Positions 50,253 to 60,916 of a DNA stretch of 64,000 nucleotides are shown here, one piece after another; the first letter of the stretch is position 1; every line of letters starts with the position of its first letter. The DNA is taken from NCBI RefSeq assembly GCF_900156285.1, contig NZ_FTNC01000001.1, positions 1 through 64,000 of the forward strand. Reading direction: 5' to 3'. Position numbers and translations under genes: made by a program. The notes beneath the pieces are model-generated. The model made no database searches and was not told the origin of the DNA. It saw only the letters and a list, made by a program, of their open reading frames with translations. The DNA comes from Halanaerobium kushneri. Lineage in GTDB: Bacteria > Bacillota > Halanaerobiia > Halanaerobiales > Halanaerobiaceae.

Positions 50253-52262
50253 TTGAATTTTTTGAGTCTTTTAGAACTTGGTTTTACATATATTTATTCA
50301 GCCGGGTTTATCATCTTTGCCCTGGGAATTTTTTTATTGTATCAGAGAAACCAAAATAGATATTTGTTGTATTTTACAGTCTTTGCGATTTTGAGTTTTC
50401 TGGCCAATGCTGTAGATATACTATATTATTATTTTGATTTTGAAATTTTATATACTTTCTATGCAGTTTTTATAATTTTTGAAGCCTATTACCTGTTAAA
50501 AGCTGTTCATAGGTATTTTCAGCTGGAGTTAAATTCAGTTTATCTTAAAATTTTAAAATTATTGGTTTTAGTTGTGGTTTTTAGTTCTTTTACTTTTAAT
50601 CGTTTTATTATTTTTGCACCTGCCCTGATTTATCTAGCTGCTGCTTTTTTTAAAAGTGCAGATGTTTTTTTTAATCAGGCATTTAATAACTATTTTAATT
50701 TTTTGGGTTTTAATAGTCTGGCTCTGGGGTTAACTGTGCTTTTTTTGCCCTATCTTCGTTTTAACTCTTATTTTGAAAAATACGGTATTTTTTTCAAGGG
50801 ACTTTTTTCGCTATTGTTTATGCTGGGAATATTTGCGATCTATTATGAAGATTTGCATTACCGCTTAAAAATTAGAGAAGAGCAGTATCAAAAATTATTC
50901 AATCAATCCCCGGCTGGAATGCTTTTACTTAATAAGGACGGAAAAATAATTACTGTTAATGATGCAATCTGCCAGTATACAGGTTACAGCAGAGAAGAAT
51001 TAGAAGGAGAAATGATGTTTAAGAATTTAGTTCCGATTGAGTATAAAATAAGAGCACAGGAAAATATTCGTGATATATTAAATGGAGAAGACAAAGAGTA
51101 TATCATGAAAACATATAATAAAAACGGTAGTTTAAGATATTTTTTGATGAAAGAAACTAAATTTGTACAGGCAGATTTTAGTACAGCAATTTTGAGTATG
51201 AGAATTGATTATACTGATTATAAAACTAAAGAAGAAGAAATCAAATATTTAAGTTATCACGATAATCTAACAGATTTGTATAATAGGACTTTTCTGGAAG
51301 AAGAAATGACAAGATTAAATTCGTCCAGAAAACTACCTGTCTCAATAATTATGATTGATGTCAATGGACTTAAACTCTTTAATGATACTTTCGGTCATCA
51401 AAAAGGAGATCAGCTTTTAATTAAAACTGCCAGAATTCTTAAAGAATCAACAAGATCTTCTGATTTAGTTGGGCGCTGGGCCGGAGATGAATTTGTTATT
51501 ATATTACCGGATACGAGTGAAGCAGATATGAAAAAAATAGTTCAAAGAATCAAGGAAAAATGTAATAAAACAAATAAAGAAGAAATTATGATTTCACTTG
51601 CTGTCGGTTCAGCAGTTAAAAATAAAGAGAGTGAAGATTTATTTGAGATCTTTAATCAGGCTGATAAGAAGATGTATCAGGAAAAGATCAGCCAGAGCAA
51701 AGAAGCTAAAAAGAAGTTGATTTCTAATATTTTAAGCTCACTTGAAGCAAAAAGTTATGAAGACAGCTTACATCTTCAGCGGATGAAAAAAATAGCAGCT
51801 GGTTTTGCAGATTATCTGGAACTAGAAAACACAGAAAAAAGTAAGTTGATTGAACTGGCTGAACTGCATGATATCGGCAAAATTTCAATACCAGAACAAA
51901 TATTAACTAAAAAAGATAAGTTGAATTCTAAAGAGTGGGAGAAAATAAAAGAACATTCAGAAGTTGGTTATAAAATTGCTGCAGCTTCGAAAGAATTTGC
52001 ATCACTGGCAAAAGCAATTTTATATCACCATGAAAGATGGGATGGAAATGGCTATCCTGAGGGCTTAGCAAAAGAGGAGATTCCATATTTATCAAGAATA
52101 ATTTTGATTATAGATGCTTATGATGCTATGTTAAATAAAAATTATTATTCTAGAAAAATGAATAAAAAAGAAGTGATGACAGAGCTGGAAAGAAAAGCAG
52201 GCAGTCAGTTTGATCCAACTTTAACTGCCAGATTTATTGAATTTATTACTGCTAAAAATTAA
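50253..52262 (+). CDS. Membrane PAS-GGDEF-HD-GYP c-di-GMP turnover protein (AGDEF variant)
   Basis: A 669-residue protein, TTG start seven bases after GAGGTG. The first 200 residues form about seven membrane helices, then a PAS domain (about 215-325, NQSPAGMLLLNKDGKIITV), a GGDEF domain (DNLTDLYNRTFLEEE) and an HD-GYP domain (LHDIGKI; HHERWDGNGYP, both intact). The catalytic GGDEF reads AGDEF (GRWAGDEFVII), a change some active cyclases tolerate. The RxxD inhibitory site is kept (RSSD, five residues before). Either cyclase plus phosphodiesterase or mainly phosphodiesterase activity is possible. Its stop overlaps the convergent gene by four bases. Confidence 0.9.
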   Translation: MNFLSLLELGFTYIYSAGFIIFALGIFLLYQRNQNRYLLYFTVFAILSFLANAVDILYYYFDFEILYTFYAVFIIFEAYYLLKAVHRYFQLELNSVYLKILKLLVLVVVFSSFTFNRFIIFAPALIYLAAAFFKSADVFFNQAFNNYFNFLGFNSLALGLTVLFLPYLRFNSYFEKYGIFFKGLFSLLFMLGIFAIYYEDLHYRLKIREEQYQKLFNQSPAGMLLLNKDGKIITVNDAICQYTGYSREELEGEMMFKNLVPIEYKIRAQENIRDILNGEDKEYIMKTYNKNGSLRYFLMKETKFVQADFSTAILSMRIDYTDYKTKEEEIKYLSYHDNLTDLYNRTFLEEEMTRLNSSRKLPVSIIMIDVNGLKLFNDTFGHQKGDQLLIKTARILKESTRSSDLVGRWAGDEFVIILPDTSEADMKKIVQRIKEKCNKTNKEEIMISLAVGSAVKNKESEDLFEIFNQADKKMYQEKISQSKEAKKKLISNILSSLEAKSYEDSLHLQRMKKIAAGFADYLELENTEKSKLIELAELHDIGKISIPEQILTKKDKLNSKEWEKIKEHSEVGYKIAAASKEFASLAKAILYHHERWDGNGYPEGLAKEEIPYLSRIILIIDAYDAMLNKNYYSRKMNKKEVMTELERKAGSQFDPTLTARFIEFITAKN

Positions 52263-52684
52263 ATATTATAGTTTATTTTATCTGCATAAATCTTCCCCAG
52301 ATAAGGTAAAAGTATAATCTGAGCTCCAATTAATCCGGTGCCCTTTTTGTGTTGATCCATTGCCAGGAGTAAAAGGAAATGTTCTATAAAACCATAACCT
52401 ATTAAACCTACAATAACTCCTCCTAAATATACAAAAATATTTAAAAAATACCAGAGGTATTCAGGCATGCGATAACGATATTTATTGAACCACATTTTTA
52501 AATTATGTATTCCCCAGAAAGCGGAAGTAAAAAAGAAAGAGAAAATAATAGCAGTAAAAGCTATTGCTATTATAGAAAAAGAAAGTAAAAAAGCAGCAAT
52601 AAGTCCGCAAAGAAATCCAATTAAACCACTTATTGTTGCTTTTCTGCCAAGTTTTATTATAAATTGATCCTGATTATACATCAT
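52259..52684 (-). CDS. Membrane protein of unknown function
   Basis: The start is placed at the ATG-ATG pair (52684), ten bases after GGGGTG; an in-frame ATG at 52711 lacks a ribosome site. The 141-residue protein has four hydrophobic segments (ATISGLIGFLCGLIAAFLL, AFTAIIFSFFFTSAFWGI, YFLNIFVYLGGVIVGLIGYG, and GLIGAQIILLPYLG). No family recognised. The gene is convergent with, and overlaps by four bases, the c-di-GMP gene. Confidence 0.65.
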   Translation of the reverse strand: MMYNQDQFIIKLGRKATISGLIGFLCGLIAAFLLSFSIIAIAFTAIIFSFFFTSAFWGIHNLKMWFNKYRYRMPEYLWYFLNIFVYLGGVIVGLIGYGFIEHFLLLLAMDQHKKGTGLIGAQIILLPYLGKIYADKINYNI

Positions 52685-52759
52685 TATTGAACTACACCCC
52701 GTAATATACAATTTTAATATTTGAAGTATGTTTAACTTAATTGTTAGATAGATTTTAAT

Positions 52760-53665
52760 TTAACTGTAAATAAGTCTGACATAAATGCTTTGATTATAAT
52801 TTCCAAAATTCTCTCCAAAAATGGTTAAACCACCTTTATTTTCAGCTTTTTCCGGTACAGCCAGTTTAAATTTAAAATTACTTTTATGATCAAGCTCAAG
52901 GTCATCAATTGTAACTTCCGAAATTTTAGAGCCATCAATAAAAGTTCCATATTTACTTACAGATAGTAATTTTAAAAGGCCGTACTGATTCCAATTAGGA
53001 TACCACCAGGAAGGTGTGAAAATCCCCTTAGTTTCACCAAAATCTCCCGGACTTGTCCAGCTGCCAAGTTCATGATCATTTAAATAAAAGAATATATCGG
53101 AAGGCCAGTCATTACAGACACCTGGCGCCTCAGAACTTATTTCCATTGAAATTTGTATTTCGGTAAGTTTTTGTCCTGGTTTTAAATAATTAGGCAATCG
53201 ATATTCTATAAAACCTTTAGTAAACCATAAAATTTGACTATTTATTCTTTCTGGATCGGCAAAAAAGCTGGGATCATCAACTTCTCCAATGATGTGGTCT
53301 TTATTAGCAAGACCACAGGTAGGATAGACATCATAGTCAGAAAAATGACCAACTGCAATTTCAGACTCATAAAATTTTTCTTTTCTTTTCTTTTTTAAAT
53401 CAAAAATAAGTTTATCTTCATGTAAATAACAAAGCTTTTGATTACCTCTGGCGGCGGATTCTGTTGAAACCTTGATCAATCCACATTCTTCAAGTTTTTT
53501 GACATGAGAGGTAATGGCACCATTTGTTAACTCAAGCTTTTCAGCAAGCTCATTCATATTAAGCCTGTTGTATTCAGACAGCAGTTCTAAAATTTTAATT
53601 CTAGATTCAGAACTCAGGGCTTTAAAAGTATTTAACCCGTCTCTTAAATTATCTATTAAAATCAA
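52760..53665 (-). CDS. ArsR-family-like regulator with a large C-terminal domain, likely of arabinoside genes
   Basis: A 301-residue protein, TTG start after GGAGGG. Residues about 10-85 are a winged helix of ArsR type (FKALSSESRIKILELLSEYN; LTNGAITSHVKKLEECGLIKV). The metal-binding cysteines of true ArsR are absent. The remaining 200 residues form a domain rich in aromatic residues (SWTSPGDFGETKGIFTPSWW), which looks like a carbohydrate-sensing beta domain, though I cannot name it. The gene is divergent from the arabinofuranosidase operon, and its own promoter and that operon share a 14-base motif. A repressor relieved by an arabinoside is the best guess. Confidence 0.8.
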   Translation of the reverse strand: MILIDNLRDGLNTFKALSSESRIKILELLSEYNRLNMNELAEKLELTNGAITSHVKKLEECGLIKVSTESAARGNQKLCYLHEDKLIFDLKKKRKEKFYESEIAVGHFSDYDVYPTCGLANKDHIIGEVDDPSFFADPERINSQILWFTKGFIEYRLPNYLKPGQKLTEIQISMEISSEAPGVCNDWPSDIFFYLNDHELGSWTSPGDFGETKGIFTPSWWYPNWNQYGLLKLLSVSKYGTFIDGSKISEVTIDDLELDHKSNFKFKLAVPEKAENKGGLTIFGENFGNYNQSIYVRLIYS

Positions 53666-53698
53666 ATTCTTCCCTCCAAACTTTATTTATTTTAGTCA

Positions 53699-53727
53699 AT
53701 TATAAAACACTTTTAATGAAAAATCAA
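53699..53727 (-). promoter_or_regulatory. Promoter of the ArsR-like gene containing a shared operator motif
   Basis: Minus-strand TTGATT (53727-53722), 17 bases and TATAAT (53704-53699). The plus-strand sequence ACTTTTAATGAAAA (53709-53722) fills the spacer and recurs identically at 53907-53920. Confidence 0.65.
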
Positions 53728-53794
53728 ATTTAAGTTATTTTTTAAAATTAACAAGGCAAATTATTTTGATTTAAATTTAATTAAAACAAAATAT

Positions 53795-53810
53795 AGTTTA
53801 ATATTAAACT
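53795..53810. promoter_or_regulatory. 16-bp perfect palindrome in the divergent region
   Basis: AGTTTAATATTAAACT is a perfect palindrome between the ArsR-like gene and the GH51 operon and could be a further operator. It is very AT-rich, so chance cannot be ruled out. Confidence 0.4.
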
Positions 53811-53879
53811 TTTGAATACTGATATAGCAGTTATTTTGAAGCAATTATAAAAATTATTTGATTATTTAGCAAAAGTGAT

Positions 53880-53920
53880 TTGACATCAATCTAAAGCATA
53901 TGCTATACTTTTAATGAAAA
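53880..53920 (+). promoter_or_regulatory. Promoter and operator of the arabinofuranosidase operon
   Basis: TTGACA (53880-53885), 18 bases and TGC-TATACT (53904-53909). ACTTTTAATGAAAA (53907-53920) overlaps the end of the -10 and the start region, well placed for repression by the divergent ArsR-like protein. The leader to the ATG at 54131 is about 215 bases long and contains no frame I would call. Confidence 0.75.
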
Positions 53921-54082
53921 CTAAATAACTAAACTAATCATTCAACTTTTAAACCAATTTTAGAAGCTCATAAAATCTTTATTTGCTTATAATAAGCCGT
54001 TTTTTAGAAATGTTCTTTAGTTAATACTAAAACAAAAGCAATTAAGTTAACAATTGGATAGTGAGGGTAATTAATTTTGTAG

Positions 54083-55639
<1,557 letters not shown>

Positions 55640-55666
55640 AAAATTGATGATGTTAGGAGTGTAGTT

Positions 55667-57151
55667 ATGAATAAATTAAATATTAATTTAGATGAAAAGA
55701 AAGAAAAAATAAATAAAAATATTTATGGACATTTTGCCGAACATTTAGGCAGATGCATTTATGAGGGTTTCTGGGTTGGAGAAGATTCCGATATTCCCAA
55801 TCAAAATGGGATTAGAACAGATGTAGTAGAAGCCCTGAAAAATATTGATATTCCTGTTTTAAGATGGCCGGGAGGCTGTTTTGCAGATGAATATCACTGG
55901 AAAGATGGTGTTGGCCCCAGAGAAGAAAGGGCAACAATTGTAAATACTCACTGGGGTAATGTAACTGAAAACAATCATTTTGGAACTCACGAATTTATGA
56001 AATTATGTGATCTGCTGGGAGCAGAGCCATATATTTCAGGCAATGTTGGCAGTGGAACTATTAGAGAAATGCAGGAATGGGTTGATTATATTACTCATGA
56101 CGGAGAATCTCCAATGTCCGACTGGAGAAAAGAAAATGGCCGCGAAGAGCCCTGGCATTTAAAATATTTTGGAGTTGGAAATGAAAATTGGGGCTGTGGT
56201 GGTAATATGAGACCTGAATATTATGCAGATCAGTATCGTAATTATCAGACTTATGTCCGCGACCATGGTGATAATGAAATTTTTAAGATTGCCTGTGGTG
56301 CTAATATAGATGATTATAACTGGACGGAAGTCTTAATGGAAAATGCAGCCAGCCAGATGGATGGCTTAAGTCTTCATTATTACACAATTCCTGGTGATTT
56401 CTGGGAAGGTAAAGGGTCTGCAACTGACTTTAAAGAAGATGAGTGGTTTATAACTTTAAAGAAAGCTCTCAAAATGGATGAATTGATTTCCAAACATGGT
56501 GCAATTATGGATCGTTATGATCCAGAAAAAAGAATCGCAATGATTGTTGATGAGTGGGGAGCCTGGTATGATGTTAAGCCAGGAACAAATCCTGGGTTTT
56601 TGTATCAGCAGAATACTTTAAGAGATGCACTGATTGCTGGAGTAACTTTAAATATCTTTAATCAGCATGCTGATCGAGTTAGAATGGCTAATATAGCTCA
56701 GACTAATAATGTACTCCAGGCTATGATATTAACTGATAAAGAGGATATGATTTTAACCCCAAGTTATCATGTGTTTGAAATGTATAAAGTACATCAAAAT
56801 GCAGAGCTTCTTCATTTTGATCTTGAGAGTGAAGCTTATAAATTTGATGATCAGGAAATTCCGGCATTAAATGCATCTGCTTCAGTAAATAAAGAGGGAG
56901 AAGTAAATATTACTGTTTGTAATTTAGATCCAAATAAAGAAATAGAATTAAAAACTAACTTATTAGCAGAAAACTTAAATTTGTCTGAAGTAAAGGCTAG
57001 AGTTCTAACAGCATCTCAGTTAAATGCTCATAATAGTTTTGATAATCCTGATAATCTTAAGCCTGTAGAATTTAATAAAATAGAATTCGCTGAGGCTCAG
57101 CTTAAAGCTAAGCTGCCTGCAGCTTCGGTAACTTTAATTACATTGAGTTAG
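55667..57151 (+). CDS. GH51 alpha-L-arabinofuranosidase (second copy, divergent)
   Basis: A 494-residue enzyme in the same family but only distantly similar to the first. [20 protein letters not shown] and [16 protein letters not shown] mark the N-terminal half. Acid/base E173 is in [10 protein letters not shown], nucleophile E296 in [10 protein letters not shown]. The lineage with [12 protein letters not shown] corresponds to intracellular arabinofuranosidases of the AbfA type in Firmicutes. It is cytosolic. Two copies in one operon suggest different preferences, for example for linkage or backbone. Confidence 0.95.
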   Translation: MNKLNINLDEKKEKINKNIYGHFAEHLGRCIYEGFWVGEDSDIPNQNGIRTDVVEALKNIDIPVLRWPGGCFADEYHWKDGVGPREERATIVNTHWGNVTENNHFGTHEFMKLCDLLGAEPYISGNVGSGTIREMQEWVDYITHDGESPMSDWRKENGREEPWHLKYFGVGNENWGCGGNMRPEYYADQYRNYQTYVRDHGDNEIFKIACGANIDDYNWTEVLMENAASQMDGLSLHYYTIPGDFWEGKGSATDFKEDEWFITLKKALKMDELISKHGAIMDRYDPEKRIAMIVDEWGAWYDVKPGTNPGFLYQQNTLRDALIAGVTLNIFNQHADRVRMANIAQTNNVLQAMILTDKEDMILTPSYHVFEMYKVHQNAELLHFDLESEAYKFDDQEIPALNASASVNKEGEVNITVCNLDPNKEIELKTNLLAENLNLSEVKARVLTASQLNAHNSFDNPDNLKPVEFNKIEFAEAQLKAKLPAASVTLITLS

Positions 57152-57162
57152 GTGGGATAAAA

Positions 57163-58335
57163 ATGAATAATTATACTGAAGAAATTACAAAAATTGAAGC
57201 AATAGCAATTGTCAGCTCTGATCCAGCTGCAATTGAACTACCAGAAAAGATTAAAATTTTTCTGGATGATAAATATAGCTACAGGGGTGTTCAGTGGGAG
57301 AATATAGATCTGGATGAACTGAAAGCAAAAGGGGAATTGGTAGTTAAAGGTAAACTAAGCGAGATTAATTATCCTGAGCCGTTGGTAGAGAAGAGAGCTG
57401 ATCCCTATATCTATAAACATAGTGATGGTTATTATTACTTTACAGGTTCTTATCCTGATTACGATCGGATTGTTCTAAGAAGAGCAAAAAATATAAGTGA
57501 TTTAAAAAACGCAGAAGAATATGTGCTCTGGGAAAAATATGACCAGGGTGAAATGAGTAAACATATCTGGGCACCTGAAATTCATTATATTAATGGCAAA
57601 TGGTATATTTATTTTGCTGCAGGTAAAAAAGATGATATCTGGGCTATTCGCCCTTATGTTCTGGAATGTCAGGATGAAAATCCTCTTACTGGCGAATGGA
57701 TTGAAAAAGGTGAAATTAATATTGAATTTGAAAGTTTCAGTCTTGATGCAACTACCTTTAAACATCAGGGTAAAAGGTATTTAATCTGGGCGCAAAAAGT
57801 AGCTGATAATACAATTTCAAATCTCTATATTGCAGAAATGGAAAATCCCTGGACAATTAAGAGCCAGCACTTACTTTCAGAACCAGAATATGACTGGGAA
57901 GTAATTGGTTTTGATGTAAATGAAGGTCCGGCTGTAATCAAACGAAATGGGAAAATATTTGTTACATTTTCTGCCAGTGAAACAGGAGCTCCTTATTGTA
58001 TGGGGCTTTTGAGTGCTGATCAGAACAGTAATCTTCTGGACCGCAGTTCCTGGACTAAAAGTAAAAAGCCTGTTTTAAAAACCAGTGAGGTGACTTCACT
58101 TTATGGACCGGGTCATAATTCTTTTACAAAGTCCGAAGATGAGGTTACGGATTTATTGGTCTACCATGCCAGACCATATAAAGAGATTGAAGGAAATCCA
58201 CTTTATGATCCCAACCGCCATGGAAGAATACAGGAAATTTTCTGGCAGGAGAATGGAAAACCATATTTTGCTTATCCAGGACTTAAAATTAATGATAGGA
58301 TTGAAGTTGAAGCTAAAATAAAATTAAAAAAATAA
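57163..58335 (+). CDS. GH43 family glycosidase with N-terminal beta domain
   Basis: A 390-residue protein 11 bases after the second GH51 gene. Residues about 1-65 form a small bacterial Ig-like domain (LPEKIKIFLDDKYSYRGVQW). The five-bladed propeller follows, with base D80 in RADPYIYKH, D195 in SLDATTFKH and general acid E254 in NEGPAVIKRNG. GH43 enzymes cleave arabinofuranosides or beta-xylosides. Together with two GH51 enzymes this suggests arabinoxylan or arabinan side-chain oligosaccharides. No signal peptide. The Ig-like domain at the N terminus is unusual for an intracellular form. Confidence 0.9.
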   Translation: MNNYTEEITKIEAIAIVSSDPAAIELPEKIKIFLDDKYSYRGVQWENIDLDELKAKGELVVKGKLSEINYPEPLVEKRADPYIYKHSDGYYYFTGSYPDYDRIVLRRAKNISDLKNAEEYVLWEKYDQGEMSKHIWAPEIHYINGKWYIYFAAGKKDDIWAIRPYVLECQDENPLTGEWIEKGEINIEFESFSLDATTFKHQGKRYLIWAQKVADNTISNLYIAEMENPWTIKSQHLLSEPEYDWEVIGFDVNEGPAVIKRNGKIFVTFSASETGAPYCMGLLSADQNSNLLDRSSWTKSKKPVLKTSEVTSLYGPGHNSFTKSEDEVTDLLVYHARPYKEIEGNPLYDPNRHGRIQEIFWQENGKPYFAYPGLKINDRIEVEAKIKLKK

Positions 58336-58347
58336 GATCAAAATTCG

Positions 58348-58394
58348 AGGGAGTTTAGCTGTCTATCTGGTGAGCTCCCTTGCTATTTTTTATT
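58348..58394 (+). terminator. Terminator after the GH51-GH43 operon
   Basis: AGGGAGTTT pairs with GAGCTCCCT (two wobble pairs), loop about 15 bases, followed by T-rich sequence (TATTTTTTATT). Confidence 0.6.
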
Positions 58395-58451
58395 AGATAT
58401 ATTATTATTGCATATAGAGAAAACTTCAAATAAATCGAGGAGGTACAAATA

Positions 58452-59318
58452 ATGAAATATCGAAAACTCGGCAAAACTGATTTGAACGTATCAGAAATCA
58501 CTTTTGGTGGAATAATGTTAATGAATACGCCCCAAAAAGAGGCCGATCAGATAGTTGAAGCTGCTGTTAAAAAAGGTATAAACTTCTTTGATGTAGGTCC
58601 AACCTATGGTAATGCACAGAATATTCTGGGTCCTGCCCTTAAACCTTATCGTGATAAAGTCTATCTGGCCAATAAAACAGAACCTGGTCAGACAAAAGAA
58701 CAGGTAAAAAAAGATATAGAAAAGTCGCTAAAATTACTGGGAACAGATTATTTTGACCTCTACCAGCTGCACGAGGTTACAGATGAAGATGCACTAAATA
58801 AAGCACTTGGTTCTGGTGGTGCCCTGGAAGCAATTATTGAGGCTAAAGAAGAGGGATTGATAAAACATATTGGATTTTCAGCTCATAAAGAATGGGCTGC
58901 TTTAAAATTAATTAAAAGTTTTGATTTTGATACCATAATGTTTCCTGTGAACTGGAACTATTGGTTTAACTTTAATCAGGGACCAGAAGTAATTAAGCAG
59001 GCTAGAAAAAAAGGAATGGGAATCATTGCAATTAAAGCTCTAGCTCAAAAACGCTGGCAGGATGGTCGTCAAAAAAATTATAATACCTGGTATAAACCAA
59101 TTTATGATAATGATCGTCTGGCTGAACTGGCACTTAAGTTTACCCTATCTCAGGATGTAGATACAGCTGTCAGTCCTGGAGATAATCGAATGCTAGATCT
59201 GACATTAAAAATATATCAGGAAAATAATCAGGACTTAAAAATATCTGGAACTGAATTGGAAGAATTAAAAGGATTTTTAGATAGTCACGGTGGTAAATTA
59301 TATCCAATACCAAAATAA
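58452..59318 (+). CDS. Aldo/keto reductase
   Basis: A 288-residue barrel enzyme, ATG after GGAGGT. The start MKYRKLGKTDLNVSEITFGG, catalytic Asp and Tyr in FFDVGPTYGNAQ, Lys in YLANKTEP and the His of LYQLHEVTD form the standard active site. The C terminus lacks the CxxxC iron-sulfur group of some relatives. An NAD(P)H-linked reduction of a sugar aldehyde is possible given the location after the pentose operon, but it has its own ribosome site and follows a terminator. Confidence 0.9.
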   Translation: MKYRKLGKTDLNVSEITFGGIMLMNTPQKEADQIVEAAVKKGINFFDVGPTYGNAQNILGPALKPYRDKVYLANKTEPGQTKEQVKKDIEKSLKLLGTDYFDLYQLHEVTDEDALNKALGSGGALEAIIEAKEEGLIKHIGFSAHKEWAALKLIKSFDFDTIMFPVNWNYWFNFNQGPEVIKQARKKGMGIIAIKALAQKRWQDGRQKNYNTWYKPIYDNDRLAELALKFTLSQDVDTAVSPGDNRMLDLTLKIYQENNQDLKISGTELEELKGFLDSHGGKLYPIPK

Positions 59319-59336
59319 AAATAAGTTAAAATTATC

Positions 59337-59399
59337 AATACCGTTCTTTTAAAGTTAGATGGTTATAAATCAACTGTCTTAGCTTTAAAGAACGGTATT
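59337..59399. terminator. 63-bp long hairpin between convergent genes
   Basis: AATACCGTTCTTT pairs with AAAGAACGGTATT at the base, with an imperfect continuation towards a short AT loop. It lies between the aldo/keto reductase and DUF815 genes and probably stops transcription from both sides. Confidence 0.65.
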
Positions 59400-59414
59400 A
59401 AATTTAGATTATTA

Positions 59415-60692
59415 TTATCTTGATTTTTGAAAATGATTTTCTTTTAACAGTTGATCTATAAACTGTCTGGCTGAACGTCCGGAACGACCATTATTCCATC
59501 TGCTCCACTGCAGTGCTCTTTTTTCTAATTCATCTTTTTTAAGATTAATATTCTCCTGAGCAGCCAGACCTTTGACTATTTTTAAATACTCATCCTGGGC
59601 TGGATTAGAAAACATTAAAGTCAGACCAAATCTTTCCGAAAGCGATAATTTTTCATTTAAAATATCATTTTCATGGATTTCCGATTCTCGATCCTGCCAC
59701 TTTTCTCTAACCAGATGTCTGCGATTACTTGTGGCATAAAATAGAACATTATCTGGTCGGGATTCAATTCCGCCCTCCATAACTGCTTTTAAATATTTAT
59801 AATCTGTTTCGAACTCTTCAAAAGAAAGATCATCCATAAAAATTATAAAATAAAGTCCTCGTTCATTTAAGTATTCAAGAATTGAGGGTAATTCTTTAAT
59901 TTGAGAGCTATTTATTTCTATTAAACGAAGTCCCTGCTGATAAAATTTGTTAACCAGGGCCTTAACAGAAGATGATTTGCCTGTACCACTATCTCCATAG
60001 AGCAGTACATTATGAGCCTGAAATCCATTTAAAAAACTTTTAGTGTTTTCTATTAATTTTTGCTGTGTTTTTTGATAAGAAATTAGATTCGCAAAAGTAA
60101 TTGGATCAGAATTATTGACTCGAGTTAATTTGTTATCCTGCCAGAAAAAAGCTCGGCTTTCATTTAAAATAGAAGCACCATGATTATAATAAAAATTTAT
60201 TAACGCTTTTAAATTATCATCAATAGAAGCAGAGACAAAGAGTTTTTTAAATAAATTTTCTTTCTCAAGATTTCGATCTGTTTCAGCTAGTTTAAAATTA
60301 CCTAGATGTTCAAAATCCTCAAAATCAAGGTTAATAAGCAGATCATTAAAAGAAAATGAAAATAAAGTGGTGATAATTTTAATATCATTTTTTGCCAGCA
60401 GGTAGAGGCTGGAATCTTGATCTATTGTACCTTTTTCAGCTTTTAAAGAAAAGATATTTTCAGAATCAGTGACAATTTTTTTGAGATAGTTATGCCAGAT
60501 ATCCCCCTGCAGACCTTCTTTGATATTTAACTCAATAAGCTCATAAATTAAATTAGTTAGAGTTTGATCAGAATTATCTAATTGATCTGCAATTTCTTTT
60601 AAACTACTAATAATTTTATTTTCTTTAACTTCTCTAAATAGAATTATTTTTTCAGTAGATTTTAAAATATTTAGTAATTGATTATCATGCAA
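59415..60692 (-). CDS. DUF815 AAA+ ATPase
   Basis: A 425-residue ATP-binding protein. The N-terminal 190 residues are helical and variable. Walker A is NVLLYGDSGTGKSSSVKALV (near residue 230), Walker B FIIFMDDLSFEEFE, then NVLFYATSNRRHLV (sensor 1 type) and LSERFGLTLMF (arginine finger region), and ARQFIDQLL at the end. This is the plan of DUF815 ATPases, whose cellular role is unknown. GGGGGG is the ribosome site. Monocistronic and divergent from the GH31 gene. Confidence 0.88.
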   Translation of the reverse strand: MHDNQLLNILKSTEKIILFREVKENKIISSLKEIADQLDNSDQTLTNLIYELIELNIKEGLQGDIWHNYLKKIVTDSENIFSLKAEKGTIDQDSSLYLLAKNDIKIITTLFSFSFNDLLINLDFEDFEHLGNFKLAETDRNLEKENLFKKLFVSASIDDNLKALINFYYNHGASILNESRAFFWQDNKLTRVNNSDPITFANLISYQKTQQKLIENTKSFLNGFQAHNVLLYGDSGTGKSSSVKALVNKFYQQGLRLIEINSSQIKELPSILEYLNERGLYFIIFMDDLSFEEFETDYKYLKAVMEGGIESRPDNVLFYATSNRRHLVREKWQDRESEIHENDILNEKLSLSERFGLTLMFSNPAQDEYLKIVKGLAAQENINLKKDELEKRALQWSRWNNGRSGRSARQFIDQLLKENHFQKSR

Positions 60693-60786
60693 GCTATTTC
60701 CCCCCTGTATTATCTTAATATTATTAGTTATTATAACAGATTTGACCTAATTTTTACATGAGAGATAAAAAATTTCTAAAAAATCC

Positions 60787-60815
60787 TTGCAAAATTTTTT
60801 GATATATATTAATAT
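60787..60815 (+). promoter_or_regulatory. Promoter of the GH31 gene
   Basis: TTGCAA (60787-60792), 17 bases and TAATAT (60810-60815). Confidence 0.55.
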
Positions 60816-60853
60816 ATAAATTGAGAAAAGCACTAAATAATATTTTTTTGTCG

Positions 60854-60877
60854 AATTGTGCAAACGATTGCGCAATT
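60854..60877. promoter_or_regulatory. LacI-family operator (or cre) before the GH31 gene
   Basis: A 24-bp dyad with centre GCAAACGATTGC and outer arms AATTG and CAATT; only two symmetric positions mismatch. The central CG flanked by GCAA and TTGC is the LacI/GalR-family pattern. It sits about 35 bases after the predicted start, a position that suits repression. No LacI-family gene lies in the window. Confidence 0.8.
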
Positions 60878-60916
60878 AATTTATTGTTTGATTTGAAGTT
60901 TGAAAGGAGTTTTTTA

